Source of the DNA: Cellulomonas sp. C5510
GTDB taxonomy: Bacteria; Actinomycetota; Actinomycetes; Actinomycetales; Cellulomonadaceae
Direction of reading: 5' to 3'
Assembly (NCBI RefSeq): GCF_019797765.1
Contig: NZ_CP081862.1
Location: 62,001 to 126,000, forward strand
Length of the DNA: 64,000 bases
Shown: positions 1 to 11,119 of the stretch, piece by piece
How the letters are laid out: every line of letters begins with the position of its first letter
Numbering within the stretch: the first letter of the stretch is position 1
Made by a program: the position numbers and the translations under genes
The notes under the pieces: model-generated
The model's database searches: none
What the model was told of the DNA's origin: nothing
The model's input: the letters and a program-made list of their open reading frames with translations, nothing else

Positions 1-743
1 AGGCCATGCGGCCCGCGGGCGCGTTCGTCGCGCGCGTGCTGAGCAGCCTGCAGGACGTGGCCCGCGTGGGCATGACGCTCCGGGAGCTCGACGCGCACGC
101 GCACCGCCTGATCGACGAGGCCGGCGCGCACTCCGTGTACCTCGGGTACCACCCGTCGTTCGGCGCCATGCCCTACCCGGGCGTGCTGTGCACCAGCGTC
201 AACGACGCAGCGCTGCACGGGCTGCCGTCCGACCAGGTGCTCGCCGACGGCGACGTGCTGAGCATCGACTTCGCCGCGCAGGTCCAGGGCTGGGTGGCGG
301 ACTCCGCGGTGACGTTCCAGCTCGGGACGCCCGACCCGGACGCGCAGCGGCTCATCGAGGTCACCGAGCAGGCGCTCGCCGCCGGCATCGCCCAGGCGCG
401 GCCCGGCAACCGGATGGGGGACATCTCCGCGGCGATCGGCGAGATCGGGCGCGCCGCCGGGTTCGGCATCAACGCGGACTTCGGCGGGCACGGCGTCGGG
501 CGCACCATGCACGAGGAACCGCACGTGCCGAACCTCGGCCGGCGGCGGTCCGGGCTCAAGCTCCGCGCCGGGCTCGTCATCGCCATCGAGCCCTGGTTCA
601 TGGCCGGCGGCGACGGGTACCTGATCGACGACGACGGCTGGACCATCCGCACGGCCGACGGCTCCCGGGCGGCGCACGCGGAGCACACCGTCGCCATCAC
701 GCCGGACGGGCCGCTGGTGCTGACGGCGCGGCGCCCGCGCTGA
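1..743 (+). CDS. map: Type I methionine aminopeptidase, 5' end outside the window
   Basis: Removes the N-terminal methionine from nascent proteins in the cytosol. The visible part covers the whole pita-bread fold. The metal ligands of the M24A family can be recognised: Asp in SIDFAAQ, Asp in VADSAVTF, His in GGHGVGR, Glu in IEPWF and Glu in HAEHTVAI. The first visible methionine falls inside the motif that family members have after about 15 residues (KMRPAGRFVA-like), and the frame stays open to the window edge, so the true start lies upstream. Assignment is strong; only the extreme N-terminus is missing. Confidence 0.93.
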   Translation, partial: AMRPAGAFVARVLSSLQDVARVGMTLRELDAHAHRLIDEAGAHSVYLGYHPSFGAMPYPGVLCTSVNDAALHGLPSDQVLADGDVLSIDFAAQVQGWVADSAVTFQLGTPDPDAQRLIEVTEQALAAGIAQARPGNRMGDISAAIGEIGRAAGFGINADFGGHGVGRTMHEEPHVPNLGRRRSGLKLRAGLVIAIEPWFMAGGDGYLIDDDGWTIRTADGSRAAHAEHTVAITPDGPLVLTARRPR

Positions 744-897
744 CGCCCCGCGGACGGCCGGCGTTCACGCCCCGGTCGCCCTGCGGACACCGGCGACCCC
801 GATGCTGGGAGCCGGCCCCGGCCGGACCGGTGGGGGCGGCGGGCGCTCGGGGGAGGTCGCACGCCGCCCTCGCCCCCGGTCTCGGCCGTGTCGACGG

Positions 898-950
898 TTC
901 GGATCCGCTCGTGCGGGCGCGCCGGGCGTGTCGGGTCATCCGGATCCGAA
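898..950. terminator. Long-loop inverted repeat between convergent genes
   Basis: TTCGGATCCG (898-907) is repeated as its exact reverse complement CGGATCCGAA (941-950), with a 33-nt loop, in the 258-bp gap between the convergent map and NmrA-type genes. It could act as a bidirectional terminator. The long loop and lack of a T-run keep confidence low. I see nothing else in this gap. Confidence 0.3.
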
Positions 951-1001
951 CGGTCCGTGAGGTGCGGGTGTGTCGGGTCGTGCGGTGGCCCGCCGCAGCG
1001 G

Positions 1002-1886
1002 TCAGGCGCGCAGGTGCTCCCACGCTGCCGGGTTCAGCGTCAGCCACTCGGAGAACGACTGCGCCGGCCGGCCCGCGAGCCGCTTCACGGTGGAGGACGT
1101 CGACTCGAGCTCGCCGGCGGCGATCGCCTCGTAGGACGTCACCCAGCCCTCGACCTCCCACGGCTCCGCGCCGTACCCGGCGCGCGAGGCGTACGCCTGC
1201 TCGACGGTCTCGGCCTCGTACCGGATCGGTCGCCCGGTCGCGGCGCTCAAGGTCTGCGCAGCCTCCGCGAGCGGGTACGCCGTCGGCCCCGTGACGTCGT
1301 AGGCCTGCCCGTCGTGCGCGTGGTCGCGCTCGTCGAGCAGCACGGCCGTCGCGACGTCCGCCACGTCGTCGTGCGCCACCGCGGCGACCCGTCCCTGCCC
1401 GGCCGGCCCGCGGATCACGCCGTCCTCGCCGACGAACCGGACGATCGCGTCGTGGTACAGGCAGTCGCGCAGGAACGTGTACCGCAGGCCCGACGCCCGG
1501 ATGTGCTCCTCGGTGGCCCAGTGGTCGCGGGCGAACGTGAACGTCGCGTCCGGCGCGGCGCCCATGAACGATAGGTAGACCACCCGCTCGACGCCGGCGT
1601 CGACCGCGGCGTCCACGGCCGCGCGGTGCTCGGTGACCCGGTCGGCGGACTCGCGGCCCGAGACGAGGAACACGGTGCGGGCGCCGGCGAACGCGGCCCG
1701 CATGGACCCGACGTCCAGGTAGCCGGGGCTCAGCGCGATCTCCGTCTCGGTCCCCGGCAGGTGCGGCGCGCGGTCGGGCGACCGGACCACCAGGCGCTGC
1801 TGCGCGCCCTCCGCCGCCAGCCGGACGGCGAGCCGCCGGCCGATCCTCCCGGAGGCGCCCGTCACCACGATCAGCCCGTCGTCCAT
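1002..1886 (-). CDS. NmrA-like/SDR atypical NAD(P)-binding oxidoreductase
   Basis: A 294-residue protein of the NmrA/azoreductase-like branch of the atypical short-chain dehydrogenases. The Rossmann glycine motif VTGASGRIG is at residues 8-16, and the family landmarks FLVSGRES and VERVVYLSFMGA follow. Members act as NAD(P)H-quinone or azo reductases, or as redox sensors without catalysis, so the reaction here is not determined. The ATG at 1886 was chosen because it places the glycine motif 7 residues in; upstream in-frame sequence is unlike the family. The gene lies downstream of the CDF transporter on the same strand with a 124-bp gap, in which a TACCGT -10-like hexamer can be seen on the minus strand. 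Confidence 0.8.
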   Translation of the reverse strand: MDDGLIVVTGASGRIGRRLAVRLAAEGAQQRLVVRSPDRAPHLPGTETEIALSPGYLDVGSMRAAFAGARTVFLVSGRESADRVTEHRAAVDAAVDAGVERVVYLSFMGAAPDATFTFARDHWATEEHIRASGLRYTFLRDCLYHDAIVRFVGEDGVIRGPAGQGRVAAVAHDDVADVATAVLLDERDHAHDGQAYDVTGPTAYPLAEAAQTLSAATGRPIRYEAETVEQAYASRAGYGAEPWEVEGWVTSYEAIAAGELESTSSTVKRLAGRPAQSFSEWLTLNPAAWEHLRA

Positions 1887-2010
1887 GCCCCGCTCCCTGG
1901 TGCCGGCCGGTGCGCCGGCGTCCGCCGGCTGGCAGCGACGGTAGCCGTCGTCATCGACGTCGGCAGGGCGACCCGGCGGCACCGGGGAACCACGGCCGGC
2001 ATCGGGGTCG

Positions 2011-2928
2011 TCAGCGACCGGGGGCGCCGGGTGCCCGCTCCCCGCCGACGAGCTCCGCGATCGGCGTCCCGCACGCGTCGCCGTGCCAGGCCTCGACCCC
2101 CTCCCGGGCCGCGAAGGCCGCGATGACCAGCGCCGCGACCGGGTCGGCCCACCACCAGCCGAGCGCTGTGTGCAGCAGCAGCCCGGCGAGCAGGGCGGCC
2201 GAGAGGTACGAGCAGATGAGCGTCTGGTGGGAGTCGGCGACCGCGGACGCCGAGCCGAGCTCCCGGCCCGTGCGGCGCTCGAACCAGGACAGGCCGGGCA
2301 TCACGGCGAGGCTGACCGCGGCGAGCGCCAGGCCGACGGCGGAGCGCTCCGGCTCCGCGCCGCCGAGCAGCGTGCGCAGGGCGTCGACCGTCACGAACGC
2401 GGCCAGCCCGAGGAACGACAGGGCGATGAGCCGCATCGCGGTCCGCTCGCGCACCTCCGGGTCGGGTGCGGCGAACTGCCAGGCCACCGCGGCGGCCGAC
2501 AGCACCTCGACGACGGAGTCGAGCCCGAAGGCCACGAGGGCGGACGACGACGCGACGCTGCCCGCGGTCAGCGCGACGACCGCCTCGACGACGTTGTAGG
2601 CGATGGTCACGGCGACGACGAGGCGGATCCGGCGGCGCAGCACGGCCGCGCGGGCGGGTCCGGGGGCGCGGCCGTGCGCGGCGGGTGCGGCGTTCGCGTC
2701 GAGCGCTTCAGGCGCGTCGAGCGCGCCGGGTGCGGCGGGTGCGTCGAGCCTGCCGGATGCATCGGATGCATCGGATGCATCGGATGCATCGGATGCGCCG
2801 GATGCGCCGGATGCGCGAGATGCGCCGGATGCGCGAGATGCGCCGGATGCGCGAGATGCGCCGGATGCGCGAGATGCGCCGGGTGCGGTCGGCCGGGCGG
2901 CGTCGTCGGGGAGGGGTGCGGTGCTCAT
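2011..2928 (-). CDS. Cation diffusion facilitator (CDF) family metal efflux protein with repetitive N-terminus
   Basis: Membrane protein of 305 residues predicted to export divalent or heavy metals by proton antiport. After an N-terminal tail of about 90 residues rich in Ala/Ser/Gly/Asp come the transmembrane helices of the family; TM2 carries the hallmark FGLDSVVEV (metal-site Asp), and a later helix has ADSHQT and WADPVAAL, the second metal-site region. The large C-terminal cytosolic domain typical of ZitB-type CDFs is absent, so this is a short version. Its ATG overlaps the stop of the upstream ArsR-family sensor (ATGA), so the two are translationally coupled, and the sensor very probably controls it. 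Substrate is unproven; Cd, Pb or Zn is inferred from the CmtR-like partner. Confidence 0.85.
   Translation of the reverse strand: MSTAPLPDDAARPTAPGASRASGASRASGASRASGASRASGASGASDASDASDASDASGRLDAPAAPGALDAPEALDANAAPAAHGRAPGPARAAVLRRRIRLVVAVTIAYNVVEAVVALTAGSVASSSALVAFGLDSVVEVLSAAAVAWQFAAPDPEVRERTAMRLIALSFLGLAAFVTVDALRTLLGGAEPERSAVGLALAAVSLAVMPGLSWFERRTGRELGSASAVADSHQTLICSYLSAALLAGLLLHTALGWWWADPVAALVIAAFAAREGVEAWHGDACGTPIAELVGGERAPGAPGR
2756..2881. repeat. 14-copy 9-bp tandem repeat inside the CDF gene
   Basis: Fourteen contiguous 9-bp units starting GATGC: four GATGCATCG, then GATGCGCCG and GATGCGCGA in near-perfect alternation. On the coding strand they give repeated Gly/Asp/Arg-Ala-Ser triplets in the cytosolic N-terminal tail of the CDF protein. 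The unit is a multiple of three, so copy-number change alters tail length without breaking the frame. Confidence 0.9.
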
Positions 2929-3254
2929 GCGCACGCGCAGTCGGGGCCGCAGCAGGCCGGGTCCACGGCGAGCACCAGCGTGAGCAGGTCGCCGAGCGCG
3001 GGCCCCAGGCCGGCGTCCGCGAGCCGGTACCAGGTGCGGCGACCGTCGCGGACGGCGTCGACGAGGCCGCACCCCCGCAGGCAGGCGAGCTGGTTGGACA
3101 TGACCTGCCGGGAGACGCCGAGGGCCTCCGCGAGGTCCGACGGGCAGGCGGGTGCCTCCCGCAGGGCGAGCAGGACCCGCGTCCGCGTCTCGTCCGACAG
3201 GGCGTGCCCCAGCCGGGCGAGCGCCGCGGTGTGCGTGAGGGTGACCGTCTCCAC
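2925..3254 (-). CDS. ArsR/SmtB-family metal-sensing repressor, CmtR-like
   Basis: A 109-residue winged-helix repressor. The DNA-recognition helix contains CLRGCGLV, matching the Cys-x3-Cys site of mycobacterial CmtR (Cys57/Cys61), and the C-terminus ends in a further Cys cluster (DPACCGPDCACA) where CmtR has its third ligand Cys102. This pattern indicates Cd(II)/Pb(II) sensing. The GTG at 3254 was preferred because it leaves a family-sized protein and sits just inside a palindromic operator; longer in-frame versions would translate through that operator. It forms an ATGA-overlap operon with the CDF efflux gene and is divergent from the GNAT gene. Metal binding should release repression. Confidence 0.87.
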   Translation of the reverse strand: METVTLTHTAALARLGHALSDETRTRVLLALREAPACPSDLAEALGVSRQVMSNQLACLRGCGLVDAVRDGRRTWYRLADAGLGPALGDLLTLVLAVDPACCGPDCACA

Positions 3255-3261
3255 GAGGCCG

Positions 3262-3285
3262 ACAGTACACGGATCGCTGTACCGT
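3262..3285. promoter_or_regulatory. Imperfect palindrome, likely operator of the CmtR-like repressor
   Basis: ACAGTACA (3262-3269), 8-nt spacer, TGTACCGT (3278-3285); arms match at 7 of 8 positions. It lies 8 nt before the repressor start codon and 27 nt before the divergent GNAT start, the expected place for an autoregulatory ArsR-family operator that could also affect the GNAT/phosphatase pair. Confidence 0.6.
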
Positions 3286-3312
3286 CGACGCCGGGGGTGC
3301 GACGATGGCGGC

Positions 3313-3831
3313 GTGCCCCTGTTCGCCGTCGCCGCGCCCGACGCCCACGGCCGCCCGGACCCGGCCGTCGCCGTGCGCGCCGGCCGGGCCGCCGACGCCG
3401 GGGGGATCGCCCTCGTGGCCGCCACCCGCGGGCCCCTGCCCGACGGCTTCGCGGCACGGGTCGCCGGCTGGTCCGCCGACCGGGCGCGGCACCTGCTCGT
3501 CGCCGAGCGGGAGGGAGCCGTCGTGGGCTGGGCGATGCTGGCACGCTGGGACGGGCACGACGACGTCCCGGACGGCCTCTACGTCTCGGCGCTCACCGTG
3601 CACCCGGACCGCCGGCGCACCGGCGCGGGCACCCGGCTGCTCGCGGCGCTGCTCGAGCGCGCCGACGGCGACGTCCGCAGCGTGGTGAACGCGCGCAACA
3701 CCCCGTCGCTGGCGCTGCACGCCCGGCACGGGTTCACCGAGGCGGGCCGGGCCGCGACGTACGCGGGCATCGAGTTCGAGGGCGGCACGGGCGTGCTGCT
3801 GCACCGGCGACGACAGGAGGACGCGACGTGA
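3313..3831 (+). CDS. GNAT-family N-acetyltransferase
   Basis: A 172-residue acetyl-CoA-dependent acyltransferase. Motif A is clear: LTVHPDRRRTGAGTRLL holds the pyrophosphate-binding R/Q-x-x-G-x-G/A loop, and the C-terminal half has the NTPSLALHARHGF motif B. The acceptor is unknown. The GTG start at 3313 is one of two possible; an internal GTG at 3373 would also preserve the fold. It shares a divergent regulatory region with the metal sensor and overlaps the downstream phosphatase gene by 4 nt (GTGA), so the two are probably one operon. Confidence 0.75.
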   Translation: MPLFAVAAPDAHGRPDPAVAVRAGRAADAGGIALVAATRGPLPDGFAARVAGWSADRARHLLVAEREGAVVGWAMLARWDGHDDVPDGLYVSALTVHPDRRRTGAGTRLLAALLERADGDVRSVVNARNTPSLALHARHGFTEAGRAATYAGIEFEGGTGVLLHRRRQEDAT

Positions 3832-4367
3832 CGGACGGCGGGCGCTACCGCGCGATGACCGTGTGCACCGGCAACATCTGCCGGTCGCCGATGGCCGAGG
3901 TGGTGCTGCGCGACCGGCTGGAGGCCGCGGGGCTGGGCGACCGGGTGGTCGTCGACTCCACAGGGGTGAGCGACGAGGAGCACGGCAACCCGATCGACCG
4001 CCGGGCCCGTGCCGCGCTCGCGGCCCGGGGGTACCCGGTCCCGGCGCGGCAGGCGCGGCAGGTGCGCGGCTCCGACCTGGCCGAGCGCGACCTGGTGCTC
4101 GCCATGACGGCGTCGCACGCGCGGGCGCTGCGGCGGCTCGCCCCGGACGACGAGGCCGCGTCGCGCGTGGTGATGTTCCGGACGTTCGACCCGGCGGCCC
4201 CGGCGGTCCGGGACGTGCGCGACGAGCACGCCCTGGACGTCGACGACCCCTGGTACGGCGGGCCGCAGGAGTTCGAGCACTGCCTCGACGAGATCGAGGC
4301 GGCGGCCGACGGCGTGGTCGACGCGGTCCGGGCGGCGCTGGACGAGCGGGACGCCGCCCGGGCCTGA
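3828..4367 (+). CDS. Low molecular weight protein-tyrosine phosphatase
   Basis: A cytosolic 179-residue phosphatase. The P-loop CTGNICRS (Cys13, Arg19; CX5R) is at the N-terminus and the general-acid loop DDPW is at residues 139-142, both as in LMW-PTPs. The DPW loop and lack of the arsenate reductase cysteine triad favour phosphatase over ArsC arsenate reductase, even with a metal-resistance pair next door. The GTG start overlaps the GNAT stop and follows an AGGAGG sequence at about 3815, so translation is coupled but with its own strong ribosome binding site. Actinobacterial homologues dephosphorylate tyrosine-phosphorylated proteins; the target here is unknown. Confidence 0.9.
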   Translation: MTDGGRYRAMTVCTGNICRSPMAEVVLRDRLEAAGLGDRVVVDSTGVSDEEHGNPIDRRARAALAARGYPVPARQARQVRGSDLAERDLVLAMTASHARALRRLAPDDEAASRVVMFRTFDPAAPAVRDVRDEHALDVDDPWYGGPQEFEHCLDEIEAAADGVVDAVRAALDERDAARA

Positions 4368-4487
4368 GCCCCCGGTCTCGCCGGCGTCGTACCGGGCGAG
4401 GCGACCGGGCGGTGCGACCGCGGCCGCCGGCGGGTCGAGCGCCCCGTCGAACGGTGCACCCGAGCACCTCGGGGGCAGGATGGCGGG

Positions 4488-5672
4488 GTGAAGGTCTCGT
4501 CCCGCTCCCACGTGCCCCCGTTCGCCGTGATGGACATCGTCGCGGCCGCGAACGCCCGCCGCGCCGCCGGTCAGTCCGTGCTGAACCTCTGCGTGGGCGA
4601 GCCGTCGGCCGGCGCGTCGGACGTCGTGCGGGAGCGGGCCGTGCAGCTGCTCGCCGGCGGGGACCTCGGCTACACGGAGGCCATGGGCTCGCCCGCGCTG
4701 CGCGCGGCGATCGCCGGCCACTACCGCTCCTGGTACGACGTCGAGGTCGACCCGGCGCGCGTCGCCGTCACGACGGGGTCGTCCGGCGGGTTCCTGCTGG
4801 CCTTCCTCGCCGCGTTCGACGTCGGCGACCGCGTGGCCCTCGCGCGCCCGGGCTACCCGGCGTACAGCAACATCCTCGCCTCGCTGGGCTGCGAGGTGGT
4901 CGAGCTGCCGTGCGGGCCGGAGACCCGGTACCAGCCGACGGTCGAGCAGCTCGAGGCGCTGCCGGAGCAGGTCGACGGCCTGGTTGTCGCGGGGCCGGCG
5001 AACCCCACCGGCACGCTCGTCGACCGGGCGGCGCTCGACGCGCTCGCCGGCTGGTGCGCGGACCACGGCGTGCGGCTGGTGTCCGACGAGATCTACCACG
5101 GCATCACCTACCCGGACGCGGCGGCCGCCGAGCCCGGTCCGGCCGGCGCCCCGACCGCGGCCACCGCCCTGGGGACCGGCGCGGTGGTGGTGAACTCGTT
5201 CTCGAAGTTCTGGGCCATGACGGGCTGGCGGCTCGGGTGGCTGCTGCTCCCGGACGACCTGGTGCAGCCGGTCGACGCGCTCGCGGGCAACGTCGCGCTG
5301 TGCCCGCCGGCGCTGGCGCAGCACGCGGGCGTCGCCGCGTTCACGCCCGAGGGGTACGCCGCGGCGACCGCGAACGTCGCGCAGTACGCCGCGTCCCGCC
5401 GCACCGTCCTGGACCGCCTGCCCGAGCTCGGCTGGGCCCGCGTCGCCCCGGCGGACGGCGCGTTCTACGTGTACGCCGACATCTCCCCGTCGGGGCTCGA
5501 CTCCCGCGAGTGGTGCCGGCGGCTGCTGGACGAGGCGGGCGTGGCGCTCACGCCCGGCACCGACTTCGACCGCATCGACGGCCACGACTGGGTGCGGCTG
5601 TCGTTCGCGTCCGCGCCGGAGGTCGTCGCGGAGGCGGTGGACCGGGTCGTCGCCTGGCAGGCGCGGCTGTAG
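4488..5672 (+). CDS. PLP-dependent class I/II aminotransferase
   Basis: A 394-residue fold-type I aminotransferase of the aspartate aminotransferase superfamily. It shows the NPTG motif (GPANPTGTL) that contacts PLP, the SDEIYH aspartate region, and the Schiff-base lysine in NSFSKFWAMTGWRLGW (Lys240). Arg in RLSFA near the C-terminus should bind the substrate carboxylate. The amino donor cannot be read from sequence; aspartate, alanine or aromatic amino acids are all possible. The GTG start gives the family's usual N-terminus (SRSHVPPFAVMDI). It stands alone, 120 bp after the phosphatase gene. Confidence 0.85.
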   Translation: MKVSSRSHVPPFAVMDIVAAANARRAAGQSVLNLCVGEPSAGASDVVRERAVQLLAGGDLGYTEAMGSPALRAAIAGHYRSWYDVEVDPARVAVTTGSSGGFLLAFLAAFDVGDRVALARPGYPAYSNILASLGCEVVELPCGPETRYQPTVEQLEALPEQVDGLVVAGPANPTGTLVDRAALDALAGWCADHGVRLVSDEIYHGITYPDAAAAEPGPAGAPTAATALGTGAVVVNSFSKFWAMTGWRLGWLLLPDDLVQPVDALAGNVALCPPALAQHAGVAAFTPEGYAAATANVAQYAASRRTVLDRLPELGWARVAPADGAFYVYADISPSGLDSREWCRRLLDEAGVALTPGTDFDRIDGHDWVRLSFASAPEVVAEAVDRVVAWQARL

Positions 5673-5686
5673 GGGAGCGCGTCGCC

Positions 5687-5712
5687 GGAACCGGGCGCGG
5701 GGACCGTTCGTT
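5687..5712 (+). promoter_or_regulatory. Possible SigR/SigH-type ECF promoter
   Basis: GGAAC (5687-5691), 18 nt, GTT (5710-5712), 45 nt before the zinc-ribbon gene. This fits the GGAAY-N18/19-GTT pattern of the actinobacterial redox-stress ECF sigma factors. Such short motifs occur by chance in GC-rich DNA. Confidence 0.3.
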
Positions 5713-5757
5713 GCCCGGGCAGGACGTGCGCCGACAGGCGCGGGCGAGGAGGTCGAC

Positions 5758-6129
5758 ATGAGGTGTCCCACCGACGGGGCGGAGCTGGTGATGGCGGAGC
5801 GGCAGGGCGTCGAGATCGACTACTGCCCGTCGTGCCGCGGCATCTGGCTGGACCGCGGGGAGCTCGACAAGATCCTCGACCGCGCCGCCGGCGTGCCTGC
5901 GGGTGCTCCGCCGGCCCCCGCCGTCCCTCTGCCCCCCGAGGCCGGGTACGGCGGGTTCCCTCCCGCCCCCGCGCCCCCGGGCCACGGTGACGACCGGCGG
6001 TACGACGACCGCTACCGCGACGACCGTCGCGACCCCCGCTACCGCGACGACCGTCGCGACCCCCGCTACCCGTACGGTCGCAAGAAGCGCCGCGAGTCGT
6101 GGCTGGGCGACCTGCTCGACTTCGACTGA
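5758..6129 (+). CDS. Small TFIIB-type zinc-ribbon protein
   Basis: A 123-residue protein starting with a compact zinc ribbon: CPTD at residues 3-6 and CPSC at 24-27, followed by RGIWLDRGELDKIL, the signature of the zf-TFIIB family (PF13453). The rest is a proline-rich stretch, then Arg/Asp repeats (RDDRRDPRY twice) and a basic/aromatic tail ending WLGDLLDFD. Function in this family is unknown; nucleic-acid or protein binding is plausible. GAGGAGG lies 7 nt before the ATG. The possible redox-type ECF promoter upstream would fit a thiol-rich zinc site but is not proof. Confidence 0.8.
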   Translation: MRCPTDGAELVMAERQGVEIDYCPSCRGIWLDRGELDKILDRAAGVPAGAPPAPAVPLPPEAGYGGFPPAPAPPGHGDDRRYDDRYRDDRRDPRYRDDRRDPRYPYGRKKRRESWLGDLLDFD

Positions 6130-6216
6130 GCCGCTGGGCCGGCCCCGGGGGCCGCGGAGTGCGGCCGGACGGGCCGCGCAACGCGCCGGACACGTCGCTG
6201 ACCTAGCCTCGGCCGC

Positions 6217-7713
6217 GTGGACGTGGCGGTGCTGGGAGCGACGGGGGACGTGGGGCGGCAGGTCTGCGCCCAGCTCATCGAGCGGCGGGTGCTGCCGACG
6301 ACCTCGCGGCTGCAGCTCGTGGGCCGTCACGGCGGGGCCTCCGGGCGCGCGACGTACGGGCTGCGCGCCGACCTCGTGGACGCCTACGACGAGCACGCCC
6401 CGCTGATCGACGTGGCGCTCGACCCGGAGGACGTGGTGGCGGACGTCGTCGTGCTCACGGCGGGCCGCACCGCGCCGGCGCGCGCGGGGGCGAGCACCGA
6501 CCGGGCGGCGCTCGCGGCCGGGAACCTCGCGGTCTTCGAGTCGTACGCGCGCGCCATCGCGCGGTACGGGTCCGGTCACGAGGTCGTCGTGGTGGTGTCG
6601 AACCCGGTCGAGCTCGCGGTCGCCGTCGTCGCGCGCGAGCTCGGGCGGCACCGCGTGATCGGGATGGGCGCGTGGTTGGACACCCTGCGGTTCCGGCGGG
6701 AGACGGCTGTGTCCCTGGGCGTGCGACGGCACCGCGTCGGAGGGTTCGTGGCCGGGCAGCACGGGGACGACCTGGTGCCGCTGTGGTCGACCGTGCGGAT
6801 CAGCGGCCTCGACGTCGAGGAGCGCCGCCGGGCGGTGGCGCGGCTCCGGGGCGGGCGGACGCTCGACGGGTTCGGCGCGGAGATCGAGGCGGCGAAGCAG
6901 GAGCTCGCGGTGGTCGGCGCCCACGACGCGGGTCGGGCGTTCGCCCTCGTGGACACCTGGCCGGCGGACCTGCGTGCCGTCGCGCGGCCGTGGCTGACGC
7001 ACCAGAGCGGGGCGAAGACGGCGTCGGCCACCGCCGCCGCGACCGTCGACCTGGTGGACACGATCCTCGACGGCCGCGAGACGGTGGTGGCCGGGCAGGT
7101 GGACCTGGCGGGCGAGGTGAGCGTGGCCGGCCGGCCGGTGCACGGCGTGCTGGGCGTGCCGGTGGTGCTCGGGCCGGAGGGCTGGACGCGGGTGCTGCTG
7201 GACGAGCTTCCGCCCGACGAGGAGCGGCGGCTCGCGGCCGTCGCCGGGCGGATCGGTGCGGCGGTGGCGGGCTGGCGGGCGGAGGCGGCGCGCGCCGCGA
7301 CGTCGACGGGACCGGACGGCGCCGGGCCGGCGGAGACCGGGGCCGCTCCCGACGCGACCGCCCCGGCCGCTCCCGCCGGGACCGACCCGGATCCCGGCGC
7401 CGCGGCCGTCGCCCCCGGCACGATGCCCGCCGGGGTGGCAGCCGACGCCTCCGACCCCGACGAGACGCCGTGGACCGCCCACGTCGTGGCGGACCACCGC
7501 ACCGGGACGATCGCCGCGCTGTCGGCCGTGTTCGCGACGCGCGGGGTGAACTTCGACGCCCTGACCACGGCGTACTCGGCCGGGGACGCCGGCACGGTCG
7601 TGATCCGGTTCCGGGCGGACGCCCGCCGGTGCCGGGCCCTGGAGCGTGCGATCGCCCGCCTCGCGGTGGTGCGGTCGGTCGGCGTGGCACCCGCCGGTGA
7701 CGAGCCGTGCTGA
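6217..7713 (+). CDS. Malate/lactate dehydrogenase-like protein with C-terminal ACT domain
   Basis: A 498-residue two-part protein. Residues 1-330 are an NAD-dependent lactate/malate dehydrogenase: GATGDVG at 8-14, the SNP motif at 128-130, catalytic Asp155 and Arg158 in WLDTLRFR, and the proton-relay His182 in GQHGDDLVP. The specificity loop (about 83-95) is unlike canonical MDH or LDH, so the substrate is open. An Ala/Pro/Asp-rich linker (about 345-415) leads to residues 419-490, which read as an ACT domain ([26 protein letters not shown] in outline), a small-molecule, usually amino-acid, binding module. Family dehydrogenases usually end near 320 residues. GTG start 6217 puts the glycine motif at residue 8. 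It sits just upstream of the glycine-riboswitch/gcv operon on the same strand. Confidence 0.8.
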   Translation: MDVAVLGATGDVGRQVCAQLIERRVLPTTSRLQLVGRHGGASGRATYGLRADLVDAYDEHAPLIDVALDPEDVVADVVVLTAGRTAPARAGASTDRAALAAGNLAVFESYARAIARYGSGHEVVVVVSNPVELAVAVVARELGRHRVIGMGAWLDTLRFRRETAVSLGVRRHRVGGFVAGQHGDDLVPLWSTVRISGLDVEERRRAVARLRGGRTLDGFGAEIEAAKQELAVVGAHDAGRAFALVDTWPADLRAVARPWLTHQSGAKTASATAAATVDLVDTILDGRETVVAGQVDLAGEVSVAGRPVHGVLGVPVVLGPEGWTRVLLDELPPDEERRLAAVAGRIGAAVAGWRAEAARAATSTGPDGAGPAETGAAPDATAPAAPAGTDPDPGAAAVAPGTMPAGVAADASDPDETPWTAHVVADHRTGTIAALSAVFATRGVNFDALTTAYSAGDAGTVVIRFRADARRCRALERAIARLAVVRSVGVAPAGDEPC

Positions 7714-7794
7714 CGTCCCGCCGCCGGACGAGGGGGGCGACGCCGGCGCGCCGCGCGGTTACGCTGACCCCACAACTCAACACGCTGCTCGAAC

Positions 7795-8068
7795 CGCGGC
7801 GGGAGAGCCCTCCCGCAGGCGCCCGGTGACCCGGGTGCCGCGCGAGGCGCCGAAGGAGCAACCCTCCCCGGGAATCTCTCAGGCCCCCGTACCGCCGTGG
7901 CGAGGCAACTCTGGAAAGCGACCGCCCCTGCGCGTCCCCCGACGCGCAGCCGGTCCACCGACGGTGCAAGTCGGCGCGCCCCGGCCCTCACGGGCACGGC
8001 GGACCGGCAAAACTCTCAGGTCGCCCGATCCCGCCGCGCGCGGGACGGCGGATGACAGAGCGGGGAGG
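7795..8068 (+). promoter_or_regulatory. Tandem glycine riboswitch
   Basis: Two glycine aptamers in series. The first (about 7795-7908) has GGGAGAG, the conserved GCGCCGAAGGAGCAA and AATCTCTCAGG. The second (about 7909-8068) has AACTCTGGAAAGCGACC, CACCGACGGTGCAAG, AAACTCTCAGG and the closing GACAGAG. These are the diagnostic segments of the gcvT-type element (RF00504). A TACGCT -10-like hexamer at 7760-7765 could start the leader. It ends about 48 nt before gcvP, so it should switch the glycine-cleavage operon on when glycine is abundant. Confidence 0.93.
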
Positions 8069-8116
8069 CCGCGCCACCCGCACGTCCGTCCCCGCCCGCC
8101 GACCCGGAGCAGCCGC

Positions 8117-11115
<2,999 letters not shown>

Positions 11116-11119
<4 letters not shown>

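Noticed and set aside
2466..2983. Long plus-strand frames across the 9-bp repeat giving Met/Arg/His- or Cys/Gly-rich repeats
   Set aside because: They are antisense to the CDF gene and arise because a 9-bp repeat is open in every frame.
3828..4367. Arsenate reductase (ArsC) as identity of the small phosphatase
   Set aside because: The general-acid DDPW loop and absence of the ArsC cysteine triad fit a protein-tyrosine phosphatase.
7646..8116. N-terminal extension of gcvP through the upstream open frame
   Set aside because: This stretch is the glycine riboswitch; the GTG at 8117 gives the normal protein length.
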